DNA of 64,000 bases from an uncultured Lachnospiraceae bacterium (GCA_900550235.1 URRQ01000005.1:7827-71826); one strand, 5' to 3'; numbered from the stretch's first letter, positions 17,210-26,814 are shown. Numbers and translations: made by a program. Notes: generated from the sequence alone by a model not told the origin.

Positions 17210-17773
17210 TTAAACTCTTGAAATGTACTCACCTGTACGTGTATCAATTTTAAGTCTGTCGCCAATTTCAACAAATAATGGTACTGAAACCTGTGCTCCA
17301 GTTTCAACAATTGCCGGTTTTGTAGCTCCCTGTGCTGTGTTTCCTTTGAAGCCCGGCTCAGTCTCTGTAACATCAAGCTCTACTGTAAGAGGTGGTTCAA
17401 TTGCAAATGGTTTCTCTTTGTATGAACTTACTGTTACTTCTTCATTCTCTTTTACAAATTTAAGAGAATCTCCTACATCTTCAGCGCTTACTGCAATCTG
17501 ATCATATGTTTCATTGTCCATGAAATAATAGAGATCTCCATCATTGTAAAGATACTGCATTTTCTTTCTCTCAATAAATGCTTCCTGGAAAGACTCTGTC
17601 GGACGGTATGTTGTTTCTACAACACCTCCGTTGATAATGTCTTTTAGTTTTACACGAACAAACGCTGCACCTTTACCCGGTTTTACATGCATGAAATCGA
17701 TAACCTGACATACTTTCCCTTCGATTTCAAGTGTCATACCATTTCTAAATTCACCTGCTGACTTTGTTGCCAT
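17210..17773 (-). CDS. efp: Translation elongation factor P
   Basis: EF-P, 187 residues, which relieves ribosome stalling at polyproline stretches. All three beta-barrel domains are present: the KOW-like N-terminus with the tip loop HVKPGKGAAFVR (tip lysine 32-34 region), a middle OB domain, and the C-terminal domain ending in KIDTRTGEYISRV. AAGGAGG precedes the ATG. No modification enzyme gene lies nearby. Confidence 0.97.
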   Translation of the reverse strand: MATKSAGEFRNGMTLEIEGKVCQVIDFMHVKPGKGAAFVRVKLKDIINGGVVETTYRPTESFQEAFIERKKMQYLYNDGDLYYFMDNETYDQIAVSAEDVGDSLKFVKENEEVTVSSYKEKPFAIEPPLTVELDVTETEPGFKGNTAQGATKPAIVETGAQVSVPLFVEIGDRLKIDTRTGEYISRV

Positions 17774-17867
17774 TCTATTTTCCTCCTTATATTACGTCCC
17801 AAAGGACATATTGCCTATATTACTGCATATAATTTTATAATAAATTACAAACTTTTTCAACCTTTTT

Positions 17868-18368
17868 TTACTTTTTGCGCTCTTTCATGTAAAAATAAAG
17901 TACAATCTTCTCCAAATACCGTTTGAACACAATCTGAATTTCTTCTTTTGGATGAATTGGTTTTACAAGAATATTACGCATACCTGTACGTTTTGCTCCA
18001 TACACATCTGTAAAAAGTTGATCTCCGATGAAAATTGTGTTTCCCAAATCCGTTCCCATAATTTCCATTGCCTTTTTATAATTCTTTGTAGATGGCTTAT
18101 GAGCATTAAATACATAGTGACTTTCTACCTGTTTTGCAAAAGGTTTCACTCTCGGCTCTTGATTATTCGAAATCAGACAAGTCTGGAACCCTATTTCACG
18201 CAGTCTGTGGAATAACTTTATAGCTCTCTGATCCGCCGGAGCTCCATGTGGAACCAATGTATTATCTATATCAAATACAAGCCCCCGATATCCCTCTTCG
18301 TATAGTTTTTCAAAGGGAATGACATATGTGGATGCAATATAGTCATCCGGAAAAAAACTCCTGAACAT
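17868..18368 (-). CDS. yqeG: YqeG family HAD-IIIA phosphatase
   Basis: HAD-superfamily phosphatase, 166 residues, of unknown physiological substrate. Motif I is VFDIDNTLVPHG (Asp nucleophile and Asp+2), motif II is LISNNQE, a lysine lies in HKPSTKNYKKA, and motif III is FIGDQLFTDVYGA. The ATG at 18368 has AGAGGAAAGG upstream. In many Firmicutes this gene sits with other housekeeping genes, as it does here beside efp. Confidence 0.88.
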   Translation of the reverse strand: MFRSFFPDDYIASTYVIPFEKLYEEGYRGLVFDIDNTLVPHGAPADQRAIKLFHRLREIGFQTCLISNNQEPRVKPFAKQVESHYVFNAHKPSTKNYKKAMEIMGTDLGNTIFIGDQLFTDVYGAKRTGMRNILVKPIHPKEEIQIVFKRYLEKIVLYFYMKERKK

Positions 18369-18449
18369 AAACGTTTCCTTTCCTCTACTTTCTTTTGTAA
18401 TATTATATCTCAGACTCGTTCCATCTACAATGCTTTTTCCAAAAATTGA

Positions 18450-19121
18450 TTATTTCATAGATTTCTTCACGTCTTTTTTAAACCTTTTCCACGCATCTTC
18501 ATTCTCTACAAAATATTTTGGGCAAATCTTACCTGTTACATCATAATGCCGAATCACATCATTTTCATTTAAATCAAATTTTTTGCAAAGCCATGCTGTC
18601 AATTCCACAAGAGATTGATAAGTATCTTTCGTATATTTTCCGTCTTCTTTCGGATGACATGTTTCGATAGATACCGTATCGCTATTTCTCTCATTCGATG
18701 CATATGCCACTTCCCATGTAGGTACGCATTGTACAATCTCACCATCTAAACCTACAACAAAATGGCTGCTGGCTTTCGTTTGATGGCTGTCTTTCAATCC
18801 TTCAAAATAATCCCGATTTTGCATGGCAGTTGATCCCGGATTCGCTGTATAATGAATGACAATTCCATTAATTCTCCCTGTTTTAGTGCCGGGTCTGGAA
18901 TATTCATTGACCGACAGAAGTTCTACATCCAACTCCGGCCTTGAGGCATCAATTTCATCTCCTGTTTTCTCCACATATTGATTCCTGTCAAATATACTAC
19001 AACCTATGAATTTTTTTGCCACAAAACACAGAAACAATACAATCAATATAAAAAGTCCTATTCTTGTATATAACTGTATCCTTCGTCGACTTTTTCTCCT
19101 TCTCCTTTTTGTTAATGCCAT
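18450..19121 (-). CDS. Membrane-anchored N-acetylmuramoyl-L-alanine amidase (Amidase_2)
   Basis: Peptidoglycan amidase of 223 residues, extracellular. A basic N-terminus (KRRRRKSRRR) precedes one membrane anchor (about 20-40). The Amidase_2/PGRP domain spans about 80-215 with Zn ligands expected at VIHYTAN and RHYDVTGKICPKYF, plus the conserved SSHFVVGLDGEIVQCVP strand. It could act in cell wall turnover or in spore cortex and germination; the sequence does not say which. Confidence 0.87.
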   Translation of the reverse strand: MALTKRRRRKSRRRIQLYTRIGLFILIVLFLCFVAKKFIGCSIFDRNQYVEKTGDEIDASRPELDVELLSVNEYSRPGTKTGRINGIVIHYTANPGSTAMQNRDYFEGLKDSHQTKASSHFVVGLDGEIVQCVPTWEVAYASNERNSDTVSIETCHPKEDGKYTKDTYQSLVELTAWLCKKFDLNENDVIRHYDVTGKICPKYFVENEDAWKRFKKDVKKSMK

Positions 19122-19233
19122 ATATGTTCAACCTGATCTTTCGTATAATATCTATTATGTTAGCATATTTTCAGCAAAACTTCTTTAGAACTTTCTCAAA
19201 AGATATTTATATTTTTCTTAAGATTATTTATTG

Positions 19234-19270
19234 ATCCAAAAATGAGACAGGCAAAAGCCTGTCCCATCTC
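19234..19270 (-). terminator. Intrinsic terminator of guaB
   Basis: On the minus strand GGGACAGGC pairs with GCCTGTCTC around TTTT, followed by an ATTTTT stretch. Confidence 0.85.
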
Positions 19271-19280
19271 TTATACGTTC

Positions 19281-20735
19281 TTATTCATCTACACTATAGT
19301 TTGGTGCTTCTTTTGTAATATGAATGTCATGTGGATGACTTTCTTTTAAAGAAGCTGCAGAAATCTTAACAAATCTTCCTGTATTCTTTAATGTCTCAAT
19401 GTTTGGCGCTCCACAGTAACCCATACCTGAACGAAGGCCTCCCATCAATTGGAATACAGTATCTTCTACTGTACCTTTGTATGCTACACGACCTTCTACA
19501 CCTTCCGGTACAAGTTTCTTTGCATCTGCTTGGAAATAACGGTCTTTACTTCCATTTTCCATTGCTGCAATAGAACCCATACCACGGTATACTTTGTACT
19601 TTCTTCCTTGATATAATTCAAATGTTCCTGGACTTTCATCACAACCAGCGAAAATGCTACCCATCATACATACATTTGCACCAGCTGCGATTGCTTTTGT
19701 CATATCACCTGAATATTTGATACCACCATCTGCAATAATTGGAATTCCTGCTTCTTTTGCTGCTTCATAGCAATCCATGATTGCAGAAATCTGTGGAACA
19801 CCAATACCTGCAACAACACGTGTTGTACAGATAGAACCTGGTCCAATTCCTACTTTTACTGCATCTACACCTGCTTCAATTAAAGCTTTTGTCGCTTCAC
19901 CTGTTGCAACGTTTCCTGCAATTACAGGAAGTTCCGGATATTTTTCTTTGATCATCTTCACAGCACGAATTACATTTGCTGAATGACCATGAGCGGAGTC
20001 AAGAACAACCACATCTACATGTGCTTTTACAAGCGCATCTACTCTTTCAAGACAGTTTGCTGTAATTCCTACTGCAGCTCCACAGAGAAGTCGTCCCTGC
20101 GCATCTTTTGCAGAAAGAGGATATTTGATCTGTTTTTCAATATCTTTGATTGTAATAAGTCCTTTTAAATTAAAATCTTTATCTACAATCGGAAGTTTTT
20201 CTTTTCTTGCCTTGGCAAGAATTCTTTTTGCTTCCTCTAATGTTGTTCCTTCCAAAGCTGTAATCAGTCCTTCAGATGTCATAGATTCTTTGATCTTCTT
20301 AGAGAAATCTTCTTCAAATTTCAAATCACGGTTTGTAATGATGCCGACTAATTTCTTGCCTTCTGTAATCGGTACTCCTGAGATTCTGAACTTAGCCATT
20401 AATTCATTGGCATCTGCCAATGTATGCTCTGGCGACAGATAAAACGGATCTGTAATGACACCATTTTCAGAACGTTTTACCTTATCCACTTCTTCTGCTT
20501 GGGCTTCAATAGACATATTCTTGTGAATGATACCAATACCTCCCTGACGTGCCATAGCAATCGCCATACGATGTTCTGTAACGGTGTCCATGCCTGCACT
20601 CATCATCGGTATATTCAATTTTACTGTCTTTGTCAGGTATGTTGTCAAATCTACCTGATTTGGAATCACCTCTGAATATGCCGGAACAAGTAATACATCA
20701 TCAAATGTAATGCCTTCTCCAATAATCTTTCCCAT
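19281..20735 (-). CDS. guaB: IMP dehydrogenase
   Basis: Oxidises IMP to XMP with NAD+, the committed step of GMP synthesis. At 484 residues it is full length. A CBS pair spans about residues 95-205 inside the TIM barrel. The catalytic Cys303 is in GPGSICTTR, with the IMP-binding DGGI and GSIFAGCDE loops and the GMGSIAAM flap following. It has its own promoter and terminator, so it looks monocistronic. No purine riboswitch is visible in the 145-base leader. Confidence 0.97.
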   Translation of the reverse strand: MGKIIGEGITFDDVLLVPAYSEVIPNQVDLTTYLTKTVKLNIPMMSAGMDTVTEHRMAIAMARQGGIGIIHKNMSIEAQAEEVDKVKRSENGVITDPFYLSPEHTLADANELMAKFRISGVPITEGKKLVGIITNRDLKFEEDFSKKIKESMTSEGLITALEGTTLEEAKRILAKARKEKLPIVDKDFNLKGLITIKDIEKQIKYPLSAKDAQGRLLCGAAVGITANCLERVDALVKAHVDVVVLDSAHGHSANVIRAVKMIKEKYPELPVIAGNVATGEATKALIEAGVDAVKVGIGPGSICTTRVVAGIGVPQISAIMDCYEAAKEAGIPIIADGGIKYSGDMTKAIAAGANVCMMGSIFAGCDESPGTFELYQGRKYKVYRGMGSIAAMENGSKDRYFQADAKKLVPEGVEGRVAYKGTVEDTVFQLMGGLRSGMGYCGAPNIETLKNTGRFVKISAASLKESHPHDIHITKEAPNYSVDE

Positions 20736-20848
20736 GGTTTTTCTTCCTCTCTTTCGTCTGCTCTTTCATTGTTACATTGCTTTTGCATGTTAAATATTAA
20801 TAAGTATAACTAATAATATTTTCTTTTTCTATAAGTTATTGTTATATT

Positions 20849-20877
20849 ACATTACAAAAAACTTTTACTTCTGTCAA
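20849..20877 (-). promoter_or_regulatory. Predicted sigma-A promoter of guaB
   Basis: On the minus strand a perfect TTGACA (20872-20877) and TAATGT (20849-20854) are 17 bases apart. The -35 element starts three bases after the stop of the upstream gene. Confidence 0.6.
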
Positions 20878-20879
20878 GT

Positions 20880-21368
20880 CTAAATTACTACTTTTCTTGG
20901 TGCAAGCATCTTATAACCATTTAAGATAATATCATTTGGCTCAAAAATCACTTTAATTTTCTGTCCATTCTGCTGCACGATCAGATCATACGTCTTCTTT
21001 TCTGAATCAAAACTACTAAAATTCAATGTCTTTGTAACTTGAATTCTTTTCACTTCTTCTGACCCGCTTGGTGCAAGTATTTCAAGATCTGAGATTGCTG
21101 CTGAAAATACTCTCTTTCTTTTCGCCTTTCCCATAATCTTGTCGATGTCTAAATCGCCGTTCACATACAAGTATTCAAACTCTAAATTCTGACCTCTGAA
21201 CACAAAAACATCTGCCGTAATCATAATAACGGGCAAAATAATTCCAAACGGAATAAAAAGAATAACTGCAAATGAAACAACGGTAAGCAAAATCATCAAT
21301 ACTTTGATCATAATCGATGATCCTGTAGTTTTTTTCTTCACCAATTGTTCTGTGTAAAAATCGTTCAT
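20880..21368 (-). CDS. Small two-helix membrane protein (DUF6106-like)
   Basis: Protein of 162 residues and unknown function. A polar N-terminus (MNDFYTEQLVKKK) is followed by a long hydrophobic stretch (about 19-55) that can form two helices, then a soluble domain with FEYLYVNGDLDIDKIMGK and an R/K-rich segment. The layout fits the DUF6106 family as I remember it. The ATG at 21368 has GGAGG upstream, and earlier in-frame sequence lacks a start signal. It lies between groEL and guaB. Confidence 0.72.
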   Translation of the reverse strand: MNDFYTEQLVKKKTTGSSIMIKVLMILLTVVSFAVILFIPFGIILPVIMITADVFVFRGQNLEFEYLYVNGDLDIDKIMGKAKRKRVFSAAISDLEILAPSGSEEVKRIQVTKTLNFSSFDSEKKTYDLIVQQNGQKIKVIFEPNDIILNGYKMLAPRKVVI

Positions 21369-21419
21369 AGTGCGCCTCCATATTTCTGATGTTCTTATTA
21401 TTGTATCACAAGGGAACAA

Positions 21420-21454
21420 AAAAAGTCTACCTCAATAAGGTAGACTTTTTATTT
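21420..21454. terminator. Bidirectional terminator downstream of groEL
   Basis: Stem AAAAGTCTACCT / AGGTAGACTTTT with a CAATA loop and flanking A/T runs. On the minus strand it closes groES-groEL. Confidence 0.9.
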
Positions 21455-21457
21455 TCT

Positions 21458-23080
21458 TTACATCATGCCCATCCCTGGTGCTCCTGCCGGCATTGCAGGT
21501 GTATCTTCTTTGATATTTGCAACAACAGATTCTGTTGTAAGAAGTGTAGACGCAACACTTGTTGCATTCTGAAGGGCGCTTCTTGTAACTTTAGCCGGAT
21601 CAAGAATTCCAGCTTCTACCATATCAACATATTCTTCTTTATATGCATCAAATCCGATTCCTACCTGACTCTCTTTTACTTTATTAATGATGACAGATCC
21701 TTCTAATCCTGCATTTGCTGCAATGTGGAACAATGGCGCTTCCAATGCTTTCAAAATAATATTCACACCAGTTTTTTCATCACCATCTAACTCATCTGTG
21801 AGACGTGCTACTTGTTTTGAAGCATGAATATATGCAGATCCACCACCAGCAACAATTCCTTCTTCTACGGCTGCTCTCGCTGCTGAAAGTGCATCTTCCA
21901 TACGAAGTTTTGCTTCTTTCATCTCAGTCTCAGTAGCTGCACCAACTCGAATAACTGCTACACCACCTGCAAGTTTTGCAAGTCTCTCCTGCAATTTTTC
22001 TCTATCAAAATCAGAAGTTGTTTCTTCAATCTGAGCTTTGATCTGACCAACGCGTGCTTCGATCGCAGCCTTATCACCCAATCCATCTACAATGACTGTA
22101 TTTTCTTTTTGTACTTTTACTGATTTTGCACGTCCAAGCATATCTAATGTTGTTTCTTTCAGATCAAGACCAAGTTCTTCTGAGATTACCTGACCGCCTG
22201 TCAAAATAGCGATATCTTCAAGCATAGCTTTTCTTCTATCACCATATCCCGGCGCTTTTACAGCTACAACATTAAATGTACCACGAAGCTTGTTCACGAT
22301 CAATGTAGTAAGTGCTTCTCCTTCAATATCCTCTGCAACAATAAGAAGTCTAGCTCCTGACTGTACGATCTGCTCTAAAATCGGAAGTAAATCCTGGATA
22401 TTAGAAATTTTCTTATCTGTAATTAAGATATATGGATCCTCTAAATTTGCCTCCATCTTTTCCATATCTGTCGCCATATAAGCAGAGATATAACCACGAT
22501 CAAACTGCATACCTTCTACAAGGTCAAGTTCTGTCTTCATTGTCTTAGACTCTTCGATTGTGATTACTCCGTCATTGGATACCTTCTCCATAGCATCTGC
22601 TACCATTTCTCCAACTTCCGGATCTCCGGCTGAAATAGAAGCAACATTGGCAATTCTCTCTTTGCTTTCTACTTTACTGCTCATAGATGCAATTGCTTCT
22701 ACTGCAAGTTCAGTTGCTTTCTTCATACCTTTACGTAAGATGATCGGATTAGCTCCTGCTGCAAGGTTCTTGATTCCTTCATGTACCATAGCCTGTGCAA
22801 GAACTGTAGCTGTTGTTGTTCCGTCACCTGCTACATCATTTGTCTTTGCTGCAACTTCTTTGATAAGCTGTGCTCCCATATTTTCAAATGCATCTTCTAA
22901 TTCAATCTCTTTTGCAATTGTTACACCATCATTTGTAATGAGCGGAGCACCAAATGATTTATCTAATACTACATTTCTTCCTTTTGGTCCTAATGTTACT
23001 CTTACAGTATTCGCTAATTGATTAACACCTGATTCTAAAGCGGCTCTTGCCTCTGCACCATATTTAATTTCCTTTGCCAT
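21458..23080 (-). CDS. groEL: Chaperonin GroEL (60 kDa)
   Basis: Tetradecameric ATP-dependent folding chamber, 540 residues. ATP-site motifs are seen (LGPKGRNVVLDK, NDGVTIAKEI, AGDGTTTATVLAQ), as is GAATETEMKEAK before the C-terminal equatorial domain. The C-terminus ends in a short GGM-like tail (GAPGMGMM). It is the second gene of the CIRCE-controlled groES-groEL operon, 26 bases after groES. Confidence 0.98.
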   Translation of the reverse strand: MAKEIKYGAEARAALESGVNQLANTVRVTLGPKGRNVVLDKSFGAPLITNDGVTIAKEIELEDAFENMGAQLIKEVAAKTNDVAGDGTTTATVLAQAMVHEGIKNLAAGANPIILRKGMKKATELAVEAIASMSSKVESKERIANVASISAGDPEVGEMVADAMEKVSNDGVITIEESKTMKTELDLVEGMQFDRGYISAYMATDMEKMEANLEDPYILITDKKISNIQDLLPILEQIVQSGARLLIVAEDIEGEALTTLIVNKLRGTFNVVAVKAPGYGDRRKAMLEDIAILTGGQVISEELGLDLKETTLDMLGRAKSVKVQKENTVIVDGLGDKAAIEARVGQIKAQIEETTSDFDREKLQERLAKLAGGVAVIRVGAATETEMKEAKLRMEDALSAARAAVEEGIVAGGGSAYIHASKQVARLTDELDGDEKTGVNIILKALEAPLFHIAANAGLEGSVIINKVKESQVGIGFDAYKEEYVDMVEAGILDPAKVTRSALQNATSVASTLLTTESVVANIKEDTPAMPAGAPGMGMM

Positions 23081-23106
23081 GACTATCTTCCTCCTGCGAT
23101 CTGAAA

Positions 23107-23391
23107 TTATTTAATAACTGCTAAAATATCATTCTGTCTTACAACAATGTATTCTTCATCATCAAGCTCTACTTCTGTTCCTGAATATTTGGAATAGATG
23201 ACTTTATCTCCTGCGGAAACTTGCATTTCAACTTCTTTTCCATCTACATTGCCACCTGGTCCTACTGCAACTACTTCTGCCTGCTGTGGTTTTTCTTTTG
23301 TCTGTCCCGGTAAAACAATTCCTGATTTTGTTGTTTCTTCTGCAACTAACTGTTTTAATACAACTCTGTCTCCTAAAGGTACTAACTTCAT
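23107..23391 (-). CDS. groES: Co-chaperonin GroES (10 kDa)
   Basis: Heptameric lid of the GroEL chamber, 94 residues. Hallmarks are LVPLGDRVVLK at the start, a mobile loop EETTKSGIVLPGQTKEKP and a C-terminal EYIVVRQNDILAVIK. It is the first gene of the operon, with the CIRCE operator in its leader. Confidence 0.98.
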   Translation of the reverse strand: MKLVPLGDRVVLKQLVAEETTKSGIVLPGQTKEKPQQAEVVAVGPGGNVDGKEVEMQVSAGDKVIYSKYSGTEVELDDEEYIVVRQNDILAVIK

Positions 23392-23422
23392 TTTAATTCC
23401 TCCTTGAATACTCTTTATGTTA

Positions 23423-23449
23423 TTAGCACTCAGTAACGGCGAGTGCTAG
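23423..23449. promoter_or_regulatory. CIRCE element (HrcA operator) of groES-groEL
   Basis: TTAGCACTC, nine spacer bases, then GAGTGCTAG. It matches the CIRCE consensus with a single deviation at the last base (consensus A). Known role: binding of the heat-shock repressor HrcA, whose gene is not in this window. Confidence 0.97.
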
Positions 23450-23463
23450 AAGCCTCTGGTAAT

Positions 23464-23492
23464 AAAATATCACTATGCCTCCTCTTTGTCAA
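23464..23492 (-). promoter_or_regulatory. Predicted sigma-A promoter of groES-groEL
   Basis: On the minus strand a perfect TTGACA (23487-23492) and TATTTT (23464-23469) are 17 bases apart, and CIRCE starts about 15 bases downstream. The -35 element lies inside the last codons of the upstream gene. Confidence 0.65.
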
Positions 23493-23796
23493 CACAGTTT
23501 ATATTTATTTTATAAAAACCCTTTTCTACTTGGAAAACGAGAATATTACCATTTTGATTACAATATCTCTCTACAATCTTTCCTTCGCTGGCTACTGTTT
23601 CTTCTCCTTTACAAATCGTACAGTCATAGATTCCGTCTAAAGATATCTGATCGATCTCATTCCCTTCCAAAATCAAATATATGCAGTCTCGATCGTAATC
23701 ATACTTCAAAACTGAACAGGAATGTATTTCTTCATCACACTGAGCGCCTTCAAGAATAATTTTCTTCATCTTTAGAATTGCTTTGGCATTTTCCAT
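23473..23796 (-). CDS. Unknown small protein upstream of groES
   Basis: Soluble 107-residue protein that I do not recognise. It is rich in Cys (CDEE, DCTICKG, NCVDKEEA) and beta-strand-like segments (CIYLILEGNEIDQISLDGIYDC; ILVFQVEKGFYKINI), a little like small PilZ-type domains, but I see no PilZ arginine motif. The ATG at 23796 follows AGAGGAAAT. It lies between codY and groES in the same direction, and its 3' end contains the groES promoter. Confidence 0.6.
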   Translation of the reverse strand: MENAKAILKMKKIILEGAQCDEEIHSCSVLKYDYDRDCIYLILEGNEIDQISLDGIYDCTICKGEETVASEGKIVERYCNQNGNILVFQVEKGFYKININCVDKEEA

Positions 23797-23839
23797 TTTT
23801 ATTTCCTCTCTTTTGCAAATCATTTTTTCTGTTATAAAA

Positions 23840-23861
23840 GGGTATCAGTTAACTGATACCC
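23840..23861 (-). terminator. Terminator of the comM-dprA-topA-codY operon
   Basis: A 22-base perfect palindrome (GGGTATCAGTT and its complement) followed on the minus strand by TTTTATAAC. It ends transcription after codY. Confidence 0.8.
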
Positions 23862-23875
23862 TCTTTTCTCTGTTC

Positions 23876-24652
23876 TTATCTGTTCTTTTTAATTCTTTCC
23901 AACTCATCGAACACATAATCATTCACTACCTTGATATAAGTTCCCTTCATACCGGATGAACGCGATTCAATTACACCTGCACTTTCGAATTTGCGTAATG
24001 CATTGACTATGACAGATCTTGTAATTCCAACTCTGTCTGCAATCTTACTTGCCACAAGAATTCCTTCTGTACCTTCCAGTTCATCAAAAATATGAATGAT
24101 CGCTTCCAACTCTGAGAAAGAAAGTGTACTCATAGCAGATTTCACAATCTGTTCTTTTCTTGATTCTTCCGCGCTTTCTTCATTGACAGAACGAAGCATT
24201 TCAAGTCCTACAACTGTTGTGCCGTATTCACTTAAAATAATATCATCAATCTCATAGTTCTCATTCTCTTTATACATGAAAAGTGTTCCAAGTCTTTCGC
24301 CCGCAATATTGATCGGAGTAATCATCGCCTGGTACCCCTGTACTACCTCTGACGAAAAACCTAACGTTTCAAGATTTACATTCTCTTTTGTTGACAATAT
24401 ATTTAAAAGTCGTTCATTCAACATCTTGTCAATATAAGAACCTACTTTATCCTGAACAAGTTCTACAATAGTTGTGACATTATCATTCTCTCCGACTCCG
24501 AGAACTTTTCCCTTTTTACTGATTACCAATACCGTTGATTTTAAAATCTCTGTCAATACTTCGCAAATATCATTAAATACTACTTTACTGGAATTGTTAT
24601 TATGGAGAAGCTTATTAATCTTCCTTGTTTTATCCAACAATTGCACACTCAT
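23876..24652 (-). CDS. codY: GTP- and branched-chain amino acid-sensing repressor CodY
   Basis: Global nutritional regulator of low-GC Gram-positives, 258 residues. The N-terminal GAF-type ligand domain (MSVQLLDKTRKINKLLH...) is joined to a C-terminal winged helix with ASKIADRVGITRSVIVNALRKFESAGVIESRSSGMKGTY split around the recognition helix (SVIVNALRK). It is the last gene after topA. In Bacillus it binds AATTTTCWGAAAATT boxes; the azlCD-pepV genes here are plausible targets, but I did not find a box. Confidence 0.97.
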   Translation of the reverse strand: MSVQLLDKTRKINKLLHNNNSSKVVFNDICEVLTEILKSTVLVISKKGKVLGVGENDNVTTIVELVQDKVGSYIDKMLNERLLNILSTKENVNLETLGFSSEVVQGYQAMITPINIAGERLGTLFMYKENENYEIDDIILSEYGTTVVGLEMLRSVNEESAEESRKEQIVKSAMSTLSFSELEAIIHIFDELEGTEGILVASKIADRVGITRSVIVNALRKFESAGVIESRSSGMKGTYIKVVNDYVFDELERIKKNR

Positions 24653-24746
24653 TATTCTTCCTCCGTTTTTCGAAAATTTTAAACTTTCTATTACCTTTCC
24701 ATATTATCATACAATTTTCAACTAATCAACGAATTTTCACGAAATA

Positions 24747-26813
24747 TTATTTTTTATTCACAATATAACCGCATTTCTCATCTGCGCACAGAAGCTTATT
24801 ACCTTTTTCTACCATATACCCACCACATTGCGGACATTTTTCTTTTGAAGGTTTTTGCCATGTCATAAAATCACAATTTGGATTATCCTCGCATCCATAA
24901 TATTTTCTGCCCTTTTTTGTCTTGCGGATCACTACATCCTTGCCACATTTCGGGCAGGATACTCCTACCTTTTCAAGATACGGCTTTGTATTTCTACATT
25001 CCGGAAATCCGGGACATGCAAGGAATTTCCCATGCGGACCATATTTGATCACCATGTTTCTTCCGCATTCTTCACAGATTACATCTGTTACCTCATCCTC
25101 GATTTTAACTGTTTCCAACTCTTTTTCTGCAGTTTTTACTGCTTCCTCAAGATCCGGATAGAAATTACGAATAACTGACTTCCATTCTACAGCGCCTTCT
25201 TCCACACGGTCTAACAGCCCTTCCATATTTGCCGTAAAATTCACATCAACAATACTTGGGAATGATTGTTTCATCATATTATTTACAACTTCTCCCAATT
25301 CTGTTAAATACAAATTTTTTTGCTCTTTTGCTACATAACGTCGGCTAATAATCGTAGAGATTGTCGGTGCATACGTACTTGGACGGCCAATCCCCAGTTC
25401 TTCCAATGTTTTGACCAAAGATGCTTCTGTATAATGTGCAGGCGGCTGTGTAAAGTGTTGTTTTGACTGCAATTCTTCTTTTGTAAGAACTGTGTTCATA
25501 TCAATTGCTTTTACAAGCACATTATTTTCTTCTTTTTCTTCATCAGACTCAATGTATACCGAACGGAATCCTTCAAATACAATTTTAGAAGCAGAAACAG
25601 TAAAACGATATTCTCCGGCTCCAATTTTTACTGAAGTTGTTTCATATTTTGCCTGTTGCATCCTGCTTGCTACAAACCGTTTCCATATCAACTGATATAA
25701 ACGAAACTGATCGCGTGTGAGAGAATCTTTTAATGATGCCGGAGTCCGATTCACATCTGTCGGACGGATTGCTTCATGAGCATCTTGAATCTTTTTCCCT
25801 TGTTCCTTATTTTTCTTAACTTCGGTTACATATGCATCTCCATAAACTCCTGCAATATACTCCCTCACATTTTGTTCTGCCTCTTCTGACACTCTTGTAG
25901 AGTCCGTACGAAGATAGGTGATCACACCAACAGTTCCATTCCCTTTGATATCAATTCCTTCATACAATTGCTGCGCAATTCTCATTGTTTTCTGTGTTGC
26001 AAAATTCAATGCTTTTGACGCTTCTTGCTGAAGCGTACTTGTTGTAAAAGGAAGAGGAGATTTCTTTGTTCTCTCATTCTTCTTAATTTCTTCTACTTTA
26101 TATTCTTCATCTTGAATCTTCTCTATAATCTGATCCAATTCTTCTTTTGAACCAATCGTCTTTTTCCCTTCTTTTGTTCCATAGAACTTTGCTGTAAGCG
26201 GTTTTTTCTCACCTTTTACTTTAAGAACCGCATCTAAAGTCCAATACTCTTCCGGGATAAATTGATCGATTTCTTCTTCTCTATCTGCAATGATACGAAG
26301 CGCTACTGACTGTACACGACCGGCGCTTAACCCACGTTTCACCTTCGCCCATAAAAGCGGACTGATCCGATAACCTACAATACGATCGAGCGCTCTTCGT
26401 GCCTGCTGGGAATCCACCAGATTCATATCTATTTCTCTCGCATCTTTGATTGCTGCTTTCACCGCATTTTTTGTAATCTCGTTAAAGCTTACCCGATACA
26501 TTTTTTTATCTTCTAATTTTAATGCCTTCACAAGATGCCATGCAATTGCTTCTCCCTCACGGTCCGGGTCAGTTGCAAGAAAGATTTTATCCGCTTTTTT
26601 TACTTCTTTTCTTAAGTTTGCGAGAATTTCTCCTTTTCCGCGAATTGTAATATATTTCGGTTCATAGTCATTCTCCACATCTATTCCAAACTGACTTTTC
26701 GGGAAATCTCTGACATGCCCTTGGGATGCCGCAACAACATAATTACTTCCCAAAAACTTTTTAATTGTCTTAACTTTTGCCGGTGATTCCACAATCACAA
26801 GATAACGTGCCAT
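24747..26813 (-). CDS. topA: DNA topoisomerase I
   Basis: Type IA topoisomerase that relaxes negative supercoils; 688 residues. The Toprim domain comprises residues 1-110 (VIVESPAKVKTI, DPDREGEAIAWH). The catalytic Tyr300 lies in GVITYLRTDSTR. The C-terminus has three zinc-ribbon modules (CEECGR...C, CPKCGK...C, CPQCGG...C). I chose the ATG at 26813, preceded by GGAGGAG; an in-frame TTG lies 15 bases upstream. It starts one base after the dprA stop, so the two are translationally coupled. Confidence 0.97.
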   Translation of the reverse strand: MARYLVIVESPAKVKTIKKFLGSNYVVAASQGHVRDFPKSQFGIDVENDYEPKYITIRGKGEILANLRKEVKKADKIFLATDPDREGEAIAWHLVKALKLEDKKMYRVSFNEITKNAVKAAIKDAREIDMNLVDSQQARRALDRIVGYRISPLLWAKVKRGLSAGRVQSVALRIIADREEEIDQFIPEEYWTLDAVLKVKGEKKPLTAKFYGTKEGKKTIGSKEELDQIIEKIQDEEYKVEEIKKNERTKKSPLPFTTSTLQQEASKALNFATQKTMRIAQQLYEGIDIKGNGTVGVITYLRTDSTRVSEEAEQNVREYIAGVYGDAYVTEVKKNKEQGKKIQDAHEAIRPTDVNRTPASLKDSLTRDQFRLYQLIWKRFVASRMQQAKYETTSVKIGAGEYRFTVSASKIVFEGFRSVYIESDEEKEENNVLVKAIDMNTVLTKEELQSKQHFTQPPAHYTEASLVKTLEELGIGRPSTYAPTISTIISRRYVAKEQKNLYLTELGEVVNNMMKQSFPSIVDVNFTANMEGLLDRVEEGAVEWKSVIRNFYPDLEEAVKTAEKELETVKIEDEVTDVICEECGRNMVIKYGPHGKFLACPGFPECRNTKPYLEKVGVSCPKCGKDVVIRKTKKGRKYYGCEDNPNCDFMTWQKPSKEKCPQCGGYMVEKGNKLLCADEKCGYIVNKK

Positions 26814-26814
26814 A

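Noticed and set aside
21458..23080. Long antisense frames over groEL and other housekeeping genes
   Set aside because: They mirror codon usage of the real genes, have no ribosome binding sites and no recognisable domains.
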